Notes: generated by a model from the sequence alone, not told the origin. A stretch of DNA of 64,000 nucleotides from Alteromonas sp. V450 (GCF_001885075.1 NZ_MODU01000004.1:3410001-3474000); one strand, 5' to 3'. Counted from the first letter of the stretch, positions 27,614-37,296 are shown. Numbers and translations: made by a program.

Positions 27614-29773
27614 CTAGCTGGCCAGCTGCGCCATATCGAGCACTTTGGCGTGTTTTAAAATCTTGCCTTGCGCATAGCAACATTCTATTTCAGATAACGC
27701 GTCTAGTTGCGCCTGAGAATCTACGCCTTCGGCAATGACTTGAAACTTCAAATGTTCAGATATAAGCATGACCGATTGAATGAGCTTCAGGTTGCGCTGC
27801 GAACGAGGCAGTGACTTTACAAACCGATGGTCTATTTTTATAAAGTCGAAGGGGTAAGCAAACAAATAACTGAGCGAGGCAAGCCCGCTACCAAAGTTAT
27901 CTAAAACCAAAGTAACACCTGCGCGCTTGAGTTTTTTAATAGCAGGTAAAATAAACTGTGAACGACGGTTAAGATCGTTTTCATCAAATTCAAAAACAAG
28001 CTGTTTAGGCTGAACGCCAGCGTCTTGTATCACTGAAATCATCTGATTGACCATTGATGCCTGTAGCAGATGATTAATCGACACATTTACCGCAATTTTA
28101 CTGATGGGCTCGTCAGTTGATTGATAATGATTAATCAACTCGCACGCTTTGTGTAATTGAAAAAGGTCTAAATCAAGCGTTAAGCCGCTGTGTTCCGCAA
28201 CTTGTCTGAACTGTTCTCTGGCAATTTTTCCAAAGGCAGGGTGAGACCATCGAATATACATTTCGCAATATAAAATACTGCTATTACGCACATCGACCAC
28301 GGGCTGTAAAAAATAATCAAACGCCTCGTCTCTGAGTGCGTGCCTGAACTCGTTTTCTAATTCAAGCTCTTCAATTAGGCGATCGCGCATGCTTTTATCG
28401 AACATCACAAATCTGCCGCGGCCGAGCGTTTTCGCCTGATACATTGCCGCATCGGCGTCGCGCAACACTTCATCGGCACTTCGATAGTAGCTTTCTAGAT
28501 GAGCAATCCCGACGCTTGCGCCAGAGTACATCTCGCGGCCGTCGAGTAAAAATGGCTCAGAAATCGATTCAATTATGCGGTTTGCGACTTCTTCAACATC
28601 ACTTTCATCTTCAAAGTTATCGAGTAACACCACAAATTCATCACCGCCTAAACGGGCTAACAGGTCATGGCCTCGAATACAAAGTGCGATACGTCGAGAG
28701 ACCTCTACAAGAAACTCGTCGCCGGCATGATGACCCAGCGTGTCGTTAATTACCTTAAACCGGTCTAGGTCGATAAACAAAACAGCAAACAGGTTTTCGC
28801 CATAGCGTTGTTTACTCGCTATGGCCAATTCAAGACGACTGGTAAACATACTTCGGTTAGGAAGGTCCGTGAGCGAGTCGTGATGCGCGTCGTGAATAAG
28901 CTTTAATTCTATTTCTTTACGCTCTTCAATCTGCTGTTTTAAAAACTTGTTGGCGCGATCGAGCTCTGCTGTGCGCTCTTTAACCCGCTCTTCAAGCTGT
29001 ATGTTATAGCGCTGCATTGACTCGGTGTTGCGTTTACGCTCCATGGCCACTGCTATATGGTGCGATACAAAGCGCAGTAACTCTTGGTCGCGATTGGTGT
29101 ATTTGGCATGCTTCCCATAAGTTTGCACAGCAATAACACCGGCTATCTCGCCATCAACAATTAGCGGTGAGCCAAGCCAAGAGTTGGCGCTATTTAGCAT
29201 AGTTTGCGCCACTGAAACGTCTAAATCACCAGACTCAGCAAGCTCCAGCACCCGTGGTGGGTTAATAAGTTCTGCTTGCCCCGTGCGAAGCACGAATTCC
29301 GTAAGCCCAAGCCCTAGCGGTCGCGATTCGACGGTTTCTTGCTCCGTATCGCTAAAATAAGGAAACGAGAGGCTTTCCTGTTGCTTATCTAAAATGGCGA
29401 TGTAGCAGTTGGGAGCGCTGATTAGGCGCGCCAAAATTTCATGAAGGCTAGAATAAAAAACATTCATGTCTCCTTCTAGATTTGCAGCCAGTTCAGATAT
29501 TTCAAAAAGCGCATGTTGCAGCGACTCAACTTTTTGACGTTCTAGAATTTCTTCCTGTAAGTCATCATTGGTTTTGCGAAGCTGGCGGGTGCGTTCTCGA
29601 ATAGTACGTTCAGTGAGTTCGCGATTCTTAACCCTATCAACGGTAGTAACGATATGTTGAGAAACAAACAGCAAAACCTCTAAGTCTTCCTGACTATAGT
29701 GAATGCCTTCGTCGTAAGTTTGCACCACCATGGCGCCAATTACTACCAAATTCATTCGCCAAACGTTCTTCAT
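27614..29773 (-). pseudogene. 3' part of a broken GAF-GAF-GGDEF-EAL gene
   Basis: This 719-residue frame starts within the first GAF domain (VIGAMVVQTYDEG). It contains a complete second GAF domain (about residues 90-250), a coiled coil (about 265-300), GGDEF (LARLGGDEF with an RGHD I-site five residues before it) and an EAL-like domain. The EAL domain looks inactive: the signature is EMYIRW instead of EALLRW, DDFGTG is DNFGSG, and AEGVET is AEGVDS. If the frame is translated from an internal start it would be a cytosolic diguanylate cyclase with GAF sensing. The 5' part (29694-30152) is in another frame. The break looks like a deletion of roughly 50 bases rather than a single missing base. 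Confidence 0.7.
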
Positions 29774-30152
29774 CGTCTCGCTTGTAAAACAAATGATTGC
29801 CGGTTTTTAAAATATAACCGGTCATGCCATCCATAAGTTTTTCGGCAGGAAGCTGTTTAACTGTCTTTTCATCGAATTCGTCCACAAAATAAGCGAAGTC
29901 GACTACGTGATTTTCGGGTTCGTAAAAGGCAACGAAGAAGTTGTCAGCATTCATGAACTCAGCAATGATTTCGTGAATGGCAGAATAGAGGCGGTTGAGC
30001 TGGCTTACAGAACTGGCAAGTTCAGAAATGTCAAAAAGCGCCTTCTGAACACGTTCAGCGCGCTTATATTTTTCAGTGAGTTGTTGAAGCTGCGGAATAA
30101 GTTCGCGCAGTTCCTCTTCTGTCAACTCAAGTTGCGTTGAATCTAATGACAT
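29694..30152 (-). pseudogene. 5' part of the broken GAF-GAF-GGDEF-EAL gene
   Basis: A 152-residue frame with an N-terminal helical region (EEELRELIPQLQQLTEKYKRAERVQ) and the first two thirds of a GAF domain (residues about 40-140, LFDISELASS, FFVAFYEPEN, GMTGYILKTGN). After LANEFG it runs into an unrelated tail of 14 residues and stops. The same bases in the next frame give VIGAMVVQTYDEG, the end of the GAF domain. The second GAF domain of the same gene shows what is missing: the NSWLGSPLIVDGEI block. The start ATG at 30152 is plausible. A short product could still be made. Confidence 0.75.
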
Positions 30153-30253
30153 TCCGTTCGCCAGTATAAAGAGCGTTTTCTCAACACATAACTTAACCGA
30201 ATATGCTGGAAAACGCTACTTTTTCAAGCAACTAGTTACTTTTCTGAAGGTAA

Positions 30254-30661
30254 TTAAATACCTTCAATCATGTACTCGATTGCTGCTTTTATTTCGTCGT
30301 CAGTACAATTACCGCATGTACCACGTGCAGGCATGGCGTTGATGCCGTTTAGCGCGTTTTGCCAAACACCGTCAAGACCACGCTCGTCCAATCGAGGCTG
30401 CCAATCTGCTGCGTTTTGCAGTTTAGGTGCACCAAGCACACCTGCTGAGTGACACGCTACACAAGCAGAGTTATAAACGTCTTCACCAGACTTTGCACCA
30501 CCTGCCGCTGCGGCGCTGCCTTCGGCCGCTGCACCCGCTACGTGAACTTTACCTACTGGCTTAATACGTTCGGCAATTTCATCGTTACTCATTTCTTGTG
30601 CTTGTGCTGCAAAAACGGTTAGCGCAGTAGCAGCAACAGTTAACCAAGTCTTTAATTTCAC
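30254..30661 (-). CDS. Cytochrome c5 family protein
   Basis: A 135-residue periplasmic c-type cytochrome: signal peptide (about 1-21, FAAQAQE), an Ala/Gly-rich linker (AGAAAEGSAAAAGG) and one class I haem domain with CVACH and a probable axial Met in NAMPARG. An additional CGNC pair near the C-terminus is typical of the c5 family and may form a disulfide. It would carry electrons in the periplasm. It stands alone, upstream of the broken GGDEF-EAL gene on the same strand and separated by 101 bases. Confidence 0.92.
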   Translation of the reverse strand: MKLKTWLTVAATALTVFAAQAQEMSNDEIAERIKPVGKVHVAGAAAEGSAAAAGGAKSGEDVYNSACVACHSAGVLGAPKLQNAADWQPRLDERGLDGVWQNALNGINAMPARGTCGNCTDDEIKAAIEYMIEGI

Positions 30662-30916
30662 ATCTGTCTCCAGGCAATGATGAATTTGTTTAAAATATAA
30701 CTGGCCAGATTATAACGGTAAATTGGTACTGGACAACTATTTGAGGCCAATTACCTATAAAAAGTAAGGATTTTTAATATCAAACAAAGGCCTATTAAAT
30801 AGAATTTAATAAATCAGTTGAAGGTAGCCCGCGCCCTAAGTATTATTACGCCCCGTTTGCAGTATGCGCTTATTAGCGTATTGTCATGTATGCAAACGCA
30901 GCGTTGTTTATACAAT

Positions 30917-30993
30917 CCGCCCTTAGCTCAGCTGGATAGAGCGCGGCCCTCCGGAGGCCGAGGTCAGAGGTTCGAATCCTCTAGGGCGGGCCA
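30917..30993 (+). tRNA. tRNA-Arg (anticodon CCG)
   Basis: A 77-nt cloverleaf: acceptor CCGCCCT with AGGGCGG, D-arm GCTC/GAGC, anticodon stem CGGCC/GGCCG around CTCCGGA (anticodon CCG at positions 34-36), T-arm AGAGG/CCTCT with TTCGAAT, discriminator G and an encoded CCA. All stems pair perfectly. The DUF262 cassette lies immediately behind its 3' end. Confidence 0.97.
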
Positions 30994-30995
30994 TT
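30988..30995 (+). repeat. Left copy of an 8-bp direct repeat at the tRNA-Arg 3' end
   Basis: GGGCCATT spans the last tRNA bases, the CCA and two flanking bases. The same word occurs at 34929-34936, and together they bracket the hipB-DUF262 cassette. Eight bases is short, so this is only a candidate attachment or target-site repeat. Confidence 0.4.
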
Positions 30996-31072
30996 TTCTC
31001 TTCTTTTCATCTGTACGTAGAGTTAGTACACCTAGAACAGCGACTTACTACATTAAAACTTGTTTAAGCGCA

Positions 31073-32998
31073 TTATTGATTAAGCAAAATCTTTATCATC
31101 TCAGCTTCATGCTTAACGATGTTTTTGTGCCCTTGTTCCCCAGGCTCTGCACCCCATTCGTTATATTTCATCATAATCGCTTGTTTTAAGCTTTCAGCAC
31201 GATTGTTCTGTTGATAAAACTTTGCCTTATCTAACGGTGAGTAATTGCTAAGCTTTGAGTTACTGCTCGGTGAGATCAAGCATAGGTTTCCAAAACGATC
31301 AACATCCTTCATTTTTTTCGCACCAAACGGATTGGTTTGGGGGAAATAATGCTCAACAGAGGTCCTAAAAGAGAACTGGAACTCGGAAAAATGCTTACCA
31401 AGGTCTTCACTTCTAATACCATCTACTGACTCACCAGCCGAAAGCCTACGCCAAATAAGATAGTCCAATCGGTTAAAAATAAAATTCTGTACTCCGGTTC
31501 CTTGGTGCAAAACGCCGGGTTGATCTTCGTTAAACGCCAAATTTTTTCCGTTGGTGATTTCGTTAAAATACCGGTCGCTTAACCTTTCAAGTTCAGCTAA
31601 ATATACTGCACCATTAAGCGCGAAATTCTTTTGCTTTACCGTGTTTTTATTGATGATATCCAATGCGTCGTTGAGCCAGCGTTTATAGACTAAGGCGGGG
31701 TTCGATACATGAAACATGGATAATATCATGCGAATTTTTTCATTGTGCTCACTGCCAAAGGTATTTGTATACACAGGATTAAAGCTTTTGCCGCTTTTAT
31801 TAGCGTTAAGCCTTGCCAAACTCCATTTACGCTTATCATCGCTTTGGTTAGGTTTAATTATGTAGCTATCAAATAGAATGCGGTACTTGAGTAATTCATA
31901 AACAAAGTCTTTAGCTTCGACCTTTAAGCCATTGTCCTTAGAAATAAACGCATCAATCAATCTCTTATCATCTAACGAAACGCCCTCACATGGCTTCATC
32001 AGTTTTAGAACATGAAGTAAAAAGTTTGAAAAATCGATTATCGTACCGAAGCGCTCTTCCTTTTCCCGCTCGTCGTCATTGCTGTTAATGGTTAGGGCTT
32101 TGTCGTCGATAATTTCCAGAAGCGTCATTGCATCTTGCTTTTGTACCCTGCTATTGTGCTTTTCTTTAATGGCATCAAAGCTTATTGGCATCGCTTGCCA
32201 ATCATCGCCGAATATTGTTTTGCGTAAATCTGATTGAAAACCCATTTGGGTATAACGCTTCATATTCGAGCATGCGTCCCAGATTACAGAAAAGCAGTTT
32301 CTTTCTTCGTCATTACCGAGCGTAGCCATGAATTTCGCTTTTAAAACTTCATGCTTCTCCAGCTGTTCGCCACGGTTGTTCATGATCTCAAAGTAGTGAT
32401 TGAGGTCGGTTTGTGGTGGAACAACAACTTTTAGTACGATGACGTTATCCAATAGATACTCAAAAAACAGCTGAGTTTTAGCTGCTACATCAAGCCCTTT
32501 CGTTTTGAAGTAACGCTGTACAATGTTGAAGGCTGCGTGGATGGTGGGTTCTTCAGACTCTCCATTAGTTATACCGTTATAAATATCATCTAGCGCTCGG
32601 GTTGATTTGGGGCGACTATCAAAGGACAGATTAAGATCTAATTCCTGTAATTTATCCACCCCCAGTACATTCCGATGTTTTAGATATGCCAATAAGATAG
32701 ACAGCGTAGTATGTCTTTGCTGTCCATCGATGGTTTCGTACACTACTTTGGTCTGCTGGGCGATAGTTGTACGTTCGTAAACAACAAGACTACCTAAATA
32801 ATACTTTGCTTGTTTTGCTGCAGTAGTTTCATCTACTTCAGTAATAAGCCCTGCTGCGTCACTAATATCTTGAATAAGCTGCTCAATCTCTGGTGCGCCC
32901 CAGGCATAGTTCCGCTGATAAATAGGGATGATGTATTGGGTGTTGCTATTAAAAAGTTCTCGTACAGATAGCTGCGTTACTTGATTATGTTTACTCAA
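31073..32998 (-). CDS. DUF262-DUF1524 (HNH-type) protein
   Basis: A 641-residue protein with an N-terminal DUF262 ParB-like nucleotide-binding domain ([18 protein letters not shown] at 91-95) and a C-terminal DUF1524 HNH nuclease region (VEHYFPQ with His 550, Asn 571, Asn 580). This two-domain plan is found in GmrS/GmrD-type type IV restriction enzymes and in SspE, which act on modified or invading DNA. DGQQR probably serves nucleotide hydrolysis that controls the nuclease. It overlaps the upstream DUF262 gene by four bases (ATGA) and is the last gene of the cassette, ending 80 bases after the tRNA. The target modification is unknown. Confidence 0.85.
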   Translation of the reverse strand: MSKHNQVTQLSVRELFNSNTQYIIPIYQRNYAWGAPEIEQLIQDISDAAGLITEVDETTAAKQAKYYLGSLVVYERTTIAQQTKVVYETIDGQQRHTTLSILLAYLKHRNVLGVDKLQELDLNLSFDSRPKSTRALDDIYNGITNGESEEPTIHAAFNIVQRYFKTKGLDVAAKTQLFFEYLLDNVIVLKVVVPPQTDLNHYFEIMNNRGEQLEKHEVLKAKFMATLGNDEERNCFSVIWDACSNMKRYTQMGFQSDLRKTIFGDDWQAMPISFDAIKEKHNSRVQKQDAMTLLEIIDDKALTINSNDDEREKEERFGTIIDFSNFLLHVLKLMKPCEGVSLDDKRLIDAFISKDNGLKVEAKDFVYELLKYRILFDSYIIKPNQSDDKRKWSLARLNANKSGKSFNPVYTNTFGSEHNEKIRMILSMFHVSNPALVYKRWLNDALDIINKNTVKQKNFALNGAVYLAELERLSDRYFNEITNGKNLAFNEDQPGVLHQGTGVQNFIFNRLDYLIWRRLSAGESVDGIRSEDLGKHFSEFQFSFRTSVEHYFPQTNPFGAKKMKDVDRFGNLCLISPSSNSKLSNYSPLDKAKFYQQNNRAESLKQAIMMKYNEWGAEPGEQGHKNIVKHEAEMIKILLNQ

Positions 32999-34320
32999 TG
33001 TGAACTTCCAAATGTCATTGCTTTAATAGATGCTTGCACGTCCATGGCATTCGTGAATTTAGGCTCTTGGATATAACGAGGCTGATAATTCAATACTTGT
33101 TGAGAATGAATTGCTTTACTGATGGCTCTTAATAGGCCACTACGAGCTTTAGCGTGATTGTCTACCGACTCTATACCGATACGCTGTAACTCAAGACGTA
33201 ACGAATAGCTCCAGCAAAAACATATTTGTGCTACTTTTTCTAACTCCACATCACCAAACTTGTCGTAGTAGTACATAACCGAACATAGAAATAGATTTTT
33301 AACGTAAACATCCCCTTTGCGGAAACAACCAGGGTATTTGGTATGCTGATTTAGGAACGAATTAAGCAGCGCCTTTTCCCCAACAAATAGCTTTGAATGC
33401 ATTGCTATGTAATGCTGGACATACTCAAAAAAGCGTTTGCCGTTGATTATCACTTGATCCACTTGAAACGGGTAATTTTTAGTTTGCCTGTCCCATTTAC
33501 GCGCAATATCAGTATTGAAGCTTTCAACTGCATAGTTAAGGGCAAGTATTGCATCCGCATAAACGTACTGCGTCTTGTCTAAATTAATACCCTTGAATAC
33601 ATCAATATTGTGCCGACTAAACTGGATGCCATAGTCACCATCAATCCAGCGACGCATTCGGAACAAGAATTCGCCCATAATCGTGTGTAGATTCGCTGAA
33701 TTATCGTCAGGATTTATACCTTTCTCCCATAAGCTAACGTGATGCAGCCGTTCGCTTTGTTCGCTAGAGTCCATCATTTCGCGCAGGTGGAAAGCTTTTA
33801 GTAGATCATGAGGAGCTAGTGCCTTACCACGCGCATTTTGTGAGTCGAAGAATTGGAATGCTTCACTTAAATCGTCCAATGTCACTTGAATAAGCTCACA
33901 CTTATTAAGAACGAAATTCAGTAGTTCTTGTCTTTCAATTCCAGAAAGACTTCCAACCCGTTTAGCGATGATCTGCGCATTACATTTGAGGTTTTCAATA
34001 CTAACGGATGACTCAAATTTGTGTTCGAGAAGAGGAGAGGAAATGAGTTTCCCTGATTCGTTTAAAATAGTACAAAGCAGCGACAAGGTCAGAAGACGCT
34101 GTTGGCCATCAACTATGTTGAGAACATCGTTGTCTTTATCTTGATGCAGCACCACCGTACCTAAACGGTAGCAAGGTTTAATGCGGTGATGAAATATGTC
34201 GTCAATCAACTGGTTGACATGTTTCGGCTGCCACTTATAAGCGCGTTGGTAATTGGGGATCGCAAGTTTTTGCGCCAGTAAATGTGAAATGGTTTGCGGA
34301 GTGCTCAACACAATTGCCAT
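32995..34320 (-). CDS. DUF262 protein without recognisable HNH domain
   Basis: A 441-residue protein with a DUF262 N-terminus ([25 protein letters not shown] at 71-75) and a helical C-terminal part ([33 protein letters not shown]) in which I see no HNH signature. It could be the regulatory or recognition partner of the adjacent DUF262-DUF1524 protein, a split GmrSD-like arrangement with a duplicated DUF262. Its ATG at 34320 lies two bases after the stop of the 50-residue HipA-like stub, and its stop overlaps the next start, so the genes are tightly coupled. Confidence 0.82.
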   Translation of the reverse strand: MAIVLSTPQTISHLLAQKLAIPNYQRAYKWQPKHVNQLIDDIFHHRIKPCYRLGTVVLHQDKDNDVLNIVDGQQRLLTLSLLCTILNESGKLISSPLLEHKFESSVSIENLKCNAQIIAKRVGSLSGIERQELLNFVLNKCELIQVTLDDLSEAFQFFDSQNARGKALAPHDLLKAFHLREMMDSSEQSERLHHVSLWEKGINPDDNSANLHTIMGEFLFRMRRWIDGDYGIQFSRHNIDVFKGINLDKTQYVYADAILALNYAVESFNTDIARKWDRQTKNYPFQVDQVIINGKRFFEYVQHYIAMHSKLFVGEKALLNSFLNQHTKYPGCFRKGDVYVKNLFLCSVMYYYDKFGDVELEKVAQICFCWSYSLRLELQRIGIESVDNHAKARSGLLRAISKAIHSQQVLNYQPRYIQEPKFTNAMDVQASIKAMTFGSSH

Positions 34321-34322
34321 GA

Positions 34323-34475
34323 CTAGACCACCTGCTCAAAATAATCATCCCTTTGCAGGTAGCGTTGTCTAAATCGAAATTTCCGCATATTCGTTTTCGG
34401 GTCTATTTTAACAACGTCACATAGTATTGGCTCATTTTCGAGCCCATCAATAGAGACATAAGTCCTAGAAGTCAT
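34323..34475 (-). CDS. 50-residue HipA N-terminal stub
   Basis: A short frame of 50 codons with ATG at 34475, overlapping the hipB-like gene by 11 bases, and a TAG two bases before the DUF262 start. The product (MTSRTYVSIDGLENEPILCD, then RKFRFRQRYLQRDDYF) resembles only the first 45 or so residues of HipA-family kinases, where YVSIDGL opens the N-terminal domain and FRYxxxYLxRxDAF closes its first part. The kinase domain is absent, so this is either a remnant of hipA cut off by the arrival of the DUF262 genes or a retained small domain. Its tight packing argues that it is still translated. Confidence 0.7.
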   Translation of the reverse strand: MTSRTYVSIDGLENEPILCDVVKIDPKTNMRKFRFRQRYLQRDDYFEQVV

Positions 34476-34755
34476 TAGGTAATTCCTTTTCTGCGCGTGA
34501 GCTTTTCCTCAACGGGTTATCGCTTACAAACTCGTACTCTTTTTCGATGGCTTCAATAAGAGGATCAAGCACTTCGAGTTGTTTTAATATTGTAAGCAAG
34601 GTATCCGAATTTATGCCTTTTCCTCGCTCTAATCTACTAACAGTATTTTTACTGGTCCCGGCTCTAAGCGCTAACTCTTCTTGATCCATGGAAACAGCTC
34701 TCGCTTGCTTTACGAGGTTGCCAAGCAGTTTTTTCGTATATTCAACTTTACCCAT
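34465..34755 (-). CDS. HipB-like XRE-family transcriptional regulator
   Basis: A 96-residue protein with an XRE helix-turn-helix (LGNLVKQARAVSMDQEELALRAGTSKNTVSRLERG, about residues 10-50) and the HipB-type continuation INSDTLLTILKQLEVLDPLIEAI followed by a charged tail ending PNDF. HipB antitoxins bind HipA and repress their operon. Here the partner is reduced to a 50-residue stub and two DUF262 genes follow. Its start codon is inside a 12-bp sequence that occurs inverted about 110 bases upstream, probably an operator. It is the first gene of the cassette. Confidence 0.88.
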   Translation of the reverse strand: MGKVEYTKKLLGNLVKQARAVSMDQEELALRAGTSKNTVSRLERGKGINSDTLLTILKQLEVLDPLIEAIEKEYEFVSDNPLRKSSRAEKELPNDF

Positions 34756-34877
34756 AAAACACCAAATATAGCGATTTGCGACGTAATTCTTTGATTATGG
34801 CGCTTTACTATGACGTGTCAATTAAATAGCCATAAATGGTGTTTAGAGTGTTAAAGTGTCATTTATGGTGTTTTATG
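34753..34877. promoter_or_regulatory. Candidate HipB-like operators (inverted and direct repeats)
   Basis: CATAAAACACCA at 34753-34764, which covers the regulator start codon, is perfectly inverted at 34866-34877 (TGGTGTTTTATG). A third related copy, ATGGTGTTTA, is at 34836-34845. Three related half-sites in a 125-bp upstream region fit cooperative autoregulation. Confidence 0.55.
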
Positions 34878-34928
34878 AGAATGGTTACCCTTCATTTTCC
34901 TCTGTTAGGCAGCACTAATTGACTGAAA

Positions 34929-34936
34929 GGGCCATT
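34929..34936 (+). repeat. Right copy of the GGGCCATT direct repeat
   Basis: It matches the tRNA-Arg 3' end repeat at 30988-30995 and lies between the operator region of the hipB-DUF262 cassette and nhaC. The following bases are also pyrimidine-rich in both copies. Confidence 0.4.
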
Positions 34937-35046
34937 ACTTTCTTAAGCACTAAGCGCATCCCAAACGTATGCAACGTTAAAGTTGATCCAACACATCGCA
35001 AAGTCGTTATACTAAAATTCAGTACTTCACTTTTAAGCGTACCCAC

Positions 35047-36453
35047 GTGTCAGTAACATCGCCTCAGGTTTTACGTAGCCCCAGTTTTGCTCAGTCACTG
35101 CTTTGTTTTAGCGTTATTGTGGCACTAATAGCGGGTGGGTTGTTTGGCCTTGGTATTAGCCTGCACGCGCTTATATTTTTGTGTTTACTGTGGGCCGGTA
35201 TTAACGCCTTTAGTTTGGGGTACTCGTATCTGCAAATTCGAGAGTTAATGACCAGTGCATTAACTCGGGCTATGCCGGCAATCTATATCTTTATCCTTAT
35301 AGGTATGGTTATCGCCAGCTTTATGCAAAGCGGCACTATCTCAACGCTTATTTACTACGGATTAAGTTGGCTAAGCCCAAGCATATTTTTAGCGGTGGGG
35401 TTAATTTTGTGTGCGGTAATGTCGGTGGCTACAGGTACATCGTGGGGTACGGTAGGCACAATGGGTGTGGTGCTAATGGGTATTGGCACTGCCATGAACA
35501 TTCCCCTACCTATTGTGGCGGCCATGGTAGTATGCGGCGCAACGTTTGGCGATAAAATGTCACCGGTTTCTGATACCACCAACCTTGCGGCCATGAGTGC
35601 AGGCACCAACCTTTATCGGCACATGTACGCCATGTTGCTCACTACGTTGCCTAGCTTTCTTGTCACCTTCATCATTTTCCTGGTAATAGGTGTTAGTTAT
35701 GCAAGCCAGAATTTAAATGTTGAACAGATAATTGAAATTAAAGCCGCGCTTGCCAGCCACTATAACCTTGCACCCTACATAACACTGTTACCTCTAGTAT
35801 TGCTTACAGTATTAAGCATTAAAAAAGTGCCGGCTGAAGTGACCATGTCGTGCAGTATTCTGCTTGCCGTTATCATCGCTATTTTCTACCAAGGCACCAA
35901 CACTATTAGCGTGCTTAACGCGCTGTGGGAAAACACACCACAAAATACGGGCATCGAGAATTTAGATGCGCTTTTAGGTAGGGGCGGCATCAGCAGTATG
36001 AGTTGGACGTTGCTCCTCGCCTTAATGGCAATAGCATTAGGCGGCATATTGCACGGCGCTGGTTTTTTAGCGGTTTTGCTGGCAGGCGTTATTGAACGTG
36101 TAAAGCGCACGGCAACCTTAATTGCAGTAACTATAGCATCGGGGTTTTTAGGTAATGTGGCCATGGGCGAGGCTTACATTTCGATTATTTTAAATTGCCA
36201 ACTGTTTAAACCAAAATATGAACAGCAGCACCTTGACCCTGCCGTGCTATCAAGGTCGGTAGAAGAGGGGGCAACCATGACCACGGGGCTTATTCCTTGG
36301 ACAACCGCCGGTGCGTTTTATTCTGCAACACTTGGTGTTGAGGTTCTCGACTATGCGCCCTATGCGTTTTTTAACTATTTGAATGGCGTTATTGCGGTAG
36401 CCATGGCCGCATTAGGGGTAGGTTTGTTGAAAGGGAAGGGGGCTAAACGTTGA
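35047..36453 (+). CDS. nhaC: Na+/H+ antiporter, NhaC family
   Basis: A 468-residue multi-spanning inner-membrane protein (about 11-12 segments) with NhaC-family signatures: SVATGTSWGTVGTMGVVLMGIG, CGATFGDKMSPVSDTTNLAA and, near the C-terminus, GEGATMTTG-like EEGATMTTGLIPWTTAGAFYS. It exchanges sodium for protons, useful in seawater. The start is a GTG at 35047 with only a weak ribosome site. Its stop overlaps the TTG start of the next gene by four bases. Confidence 0.92.
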   Translation: MSVTSPQVLRSPSFAQSLLCFSVIVALIAGGLFGLGISLHALIFLCLLWAGINAFSLGYSYLQIRELMTSALTRAMPAIYIFILIGMVIASFMQSGTISTLIYYGLSWLSPSIFLAVGLILCAVMSVATGTSWGTVGTMGVVLMGIGTAMNIPLPIVAAMVVCGATFGDKMSPVSDTTNLAAMSAGTNLYRHMYAMLLTTLPSFLVTFIIFLVIGVSYASQNLNVEQIIEIKAALASHYNLAPYITLLPLVLLTVLSIKKVPAEVTMSCSILLAVIIAIFYQGTNTISVLNALWENTPQNTGIENLDALLGRGGISSMSWTLLLALMAIALGGILHGAGFLAVLLAGVIERVKRTATLIAVTIASGFLGNVAMGEAYISIILNCQLFKPKYEQQHLDPAVLSRSVEEGATMTTGLIPWTTAGAFYSATLGVEVLDYAPYAFFNYLNGVIAVAMAALGVGLLKGKGAKR

Positions 36454-37130
36454 ACCGGATCGGCTTACTAAAATGGCTTTTAATCTGCGTTTTATTAGTT
36501 AGCGGTATCGGTTTTTTCGCGTTTATTGAAAAGGCTGATACACAAAGTGATGCTCAAACATCGGCGCTTAATAAAAAGCGAGCGCGATTAATTTCACAAG
36601 CAGTATGTAGTTTGTTGAAGGAAAAAGATGAAACCCGTTCGGTAAACATGTTAGCGAATGTATTACGCAAAGCTTTTTCTTCTGAACCATCACAGTTAGC
36701 CTTGGAACAGCAAGTTAGTCAATGTGAGCTAGCGCTTGATGAAAGAGAGATGGCGCTGCTTACTACGCTATTTATGACGCTACCTTTAGATAAAGAAAGC
36801 GCGCTGTTATTGCACAACTTTGCCCTACAGAAAAATACAGCATTAGAGCTAACAGAAGCGTTGAAAGCTGACGCTGCTGGCACATTTAATGTTTACCATC
36901 TTGATGAGATAAAACAGCTTCTGGCTTTTTCTGTGACAACAGAAAAAAGGCGTATCTATGTTGCTGTGAACTTGTCTTATGATACCCATGAAATGCCCCT
37001 TCCATTGGGCTTTATGGCTTCAACAAAAGTTAAGCTTTGGAAAAGCGATGCGGGTGAATTAAGCGAGTTTGTGACGCAAGGCTCGTTAAGTATTGCTGCA
37101 TTTTCAACAGCTCTCGTTATTCTTGAATAG
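36450..37130 (+). CDS. Hypothetical single-pass membrane protein in an operon with nhaC
   Basis: A 226-residue protein I do not recognise. It has one N-terminal membrane segment (about 8-26, LLKWLLICVLLVSGIGFFAF) followed by a soluble mostly helical part (ALNKKRARLISQAVCSLLKEKDE) and a C-terminal beta-rich part (RRIYVAVNLSYDT, ASTKVKLWKSDAGELSEFV). The TTG start overlaps the nhaC stop, suggesting translational coupling. It could be an accessory subunit on the periplasmic side, but there is no motif to support a role. Confidence 0.65.
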   Translation: MNRIGLLKWLLICVLLVSGIGFFAFIEKADTQSDAQTSALNKKRARLISQAVCSLLKEKDETRSVNMLANVLRKAFSSEPSQLALEQQVSQCELALDEREMALLTTLFMTLPLDKESALLLHNFALQKNTALELTEALKADAAGTFNVYHLDEIKQLLAFSVTTEKRRIYVAVNLSYDTHEMPLPLGFMASTKVKLWKSDAGELSEFVTQGSLSIAAFSTALVILE

Positions 37131-37258
37131 CGACGGTTGAAGCGGCCTTTTAGAGTGGCGTAGTCACATAGCGCTATAACAAGGTAAATAGGGGAGTGAG
37201 CGTCACCGCAAGCAGCTTTTACATGCTATATCCACAAACGGATAAAGCAGGAATAACC

Positions 37259-37296
37259 CTTGGCAGGAGACAATGTAAGTCTCATCTCCTACCAAG
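37259..37296. other. Long imperfect hairpin in the nhaC-pmp intergenic region
   Basis: CTTGG-C-AGGAGA pairs with TCTCCT-A-CCAAG around a 14-nt loop: eleven pairs and one mismatch. There is no T-run. It lies between convergent genes in a 265-bp region without an ORF; it may be an RNA element or a weak bidirectional end signal. Confidence 0.4.

Noticed and set aside
28444..28749. Plus-strand 101-residue frame inside the GGDEF-EAL gene
   Set aside because: Antisense shadow with an Arg/His-rich product; the minus frame there carries the clear GGDEF domain.
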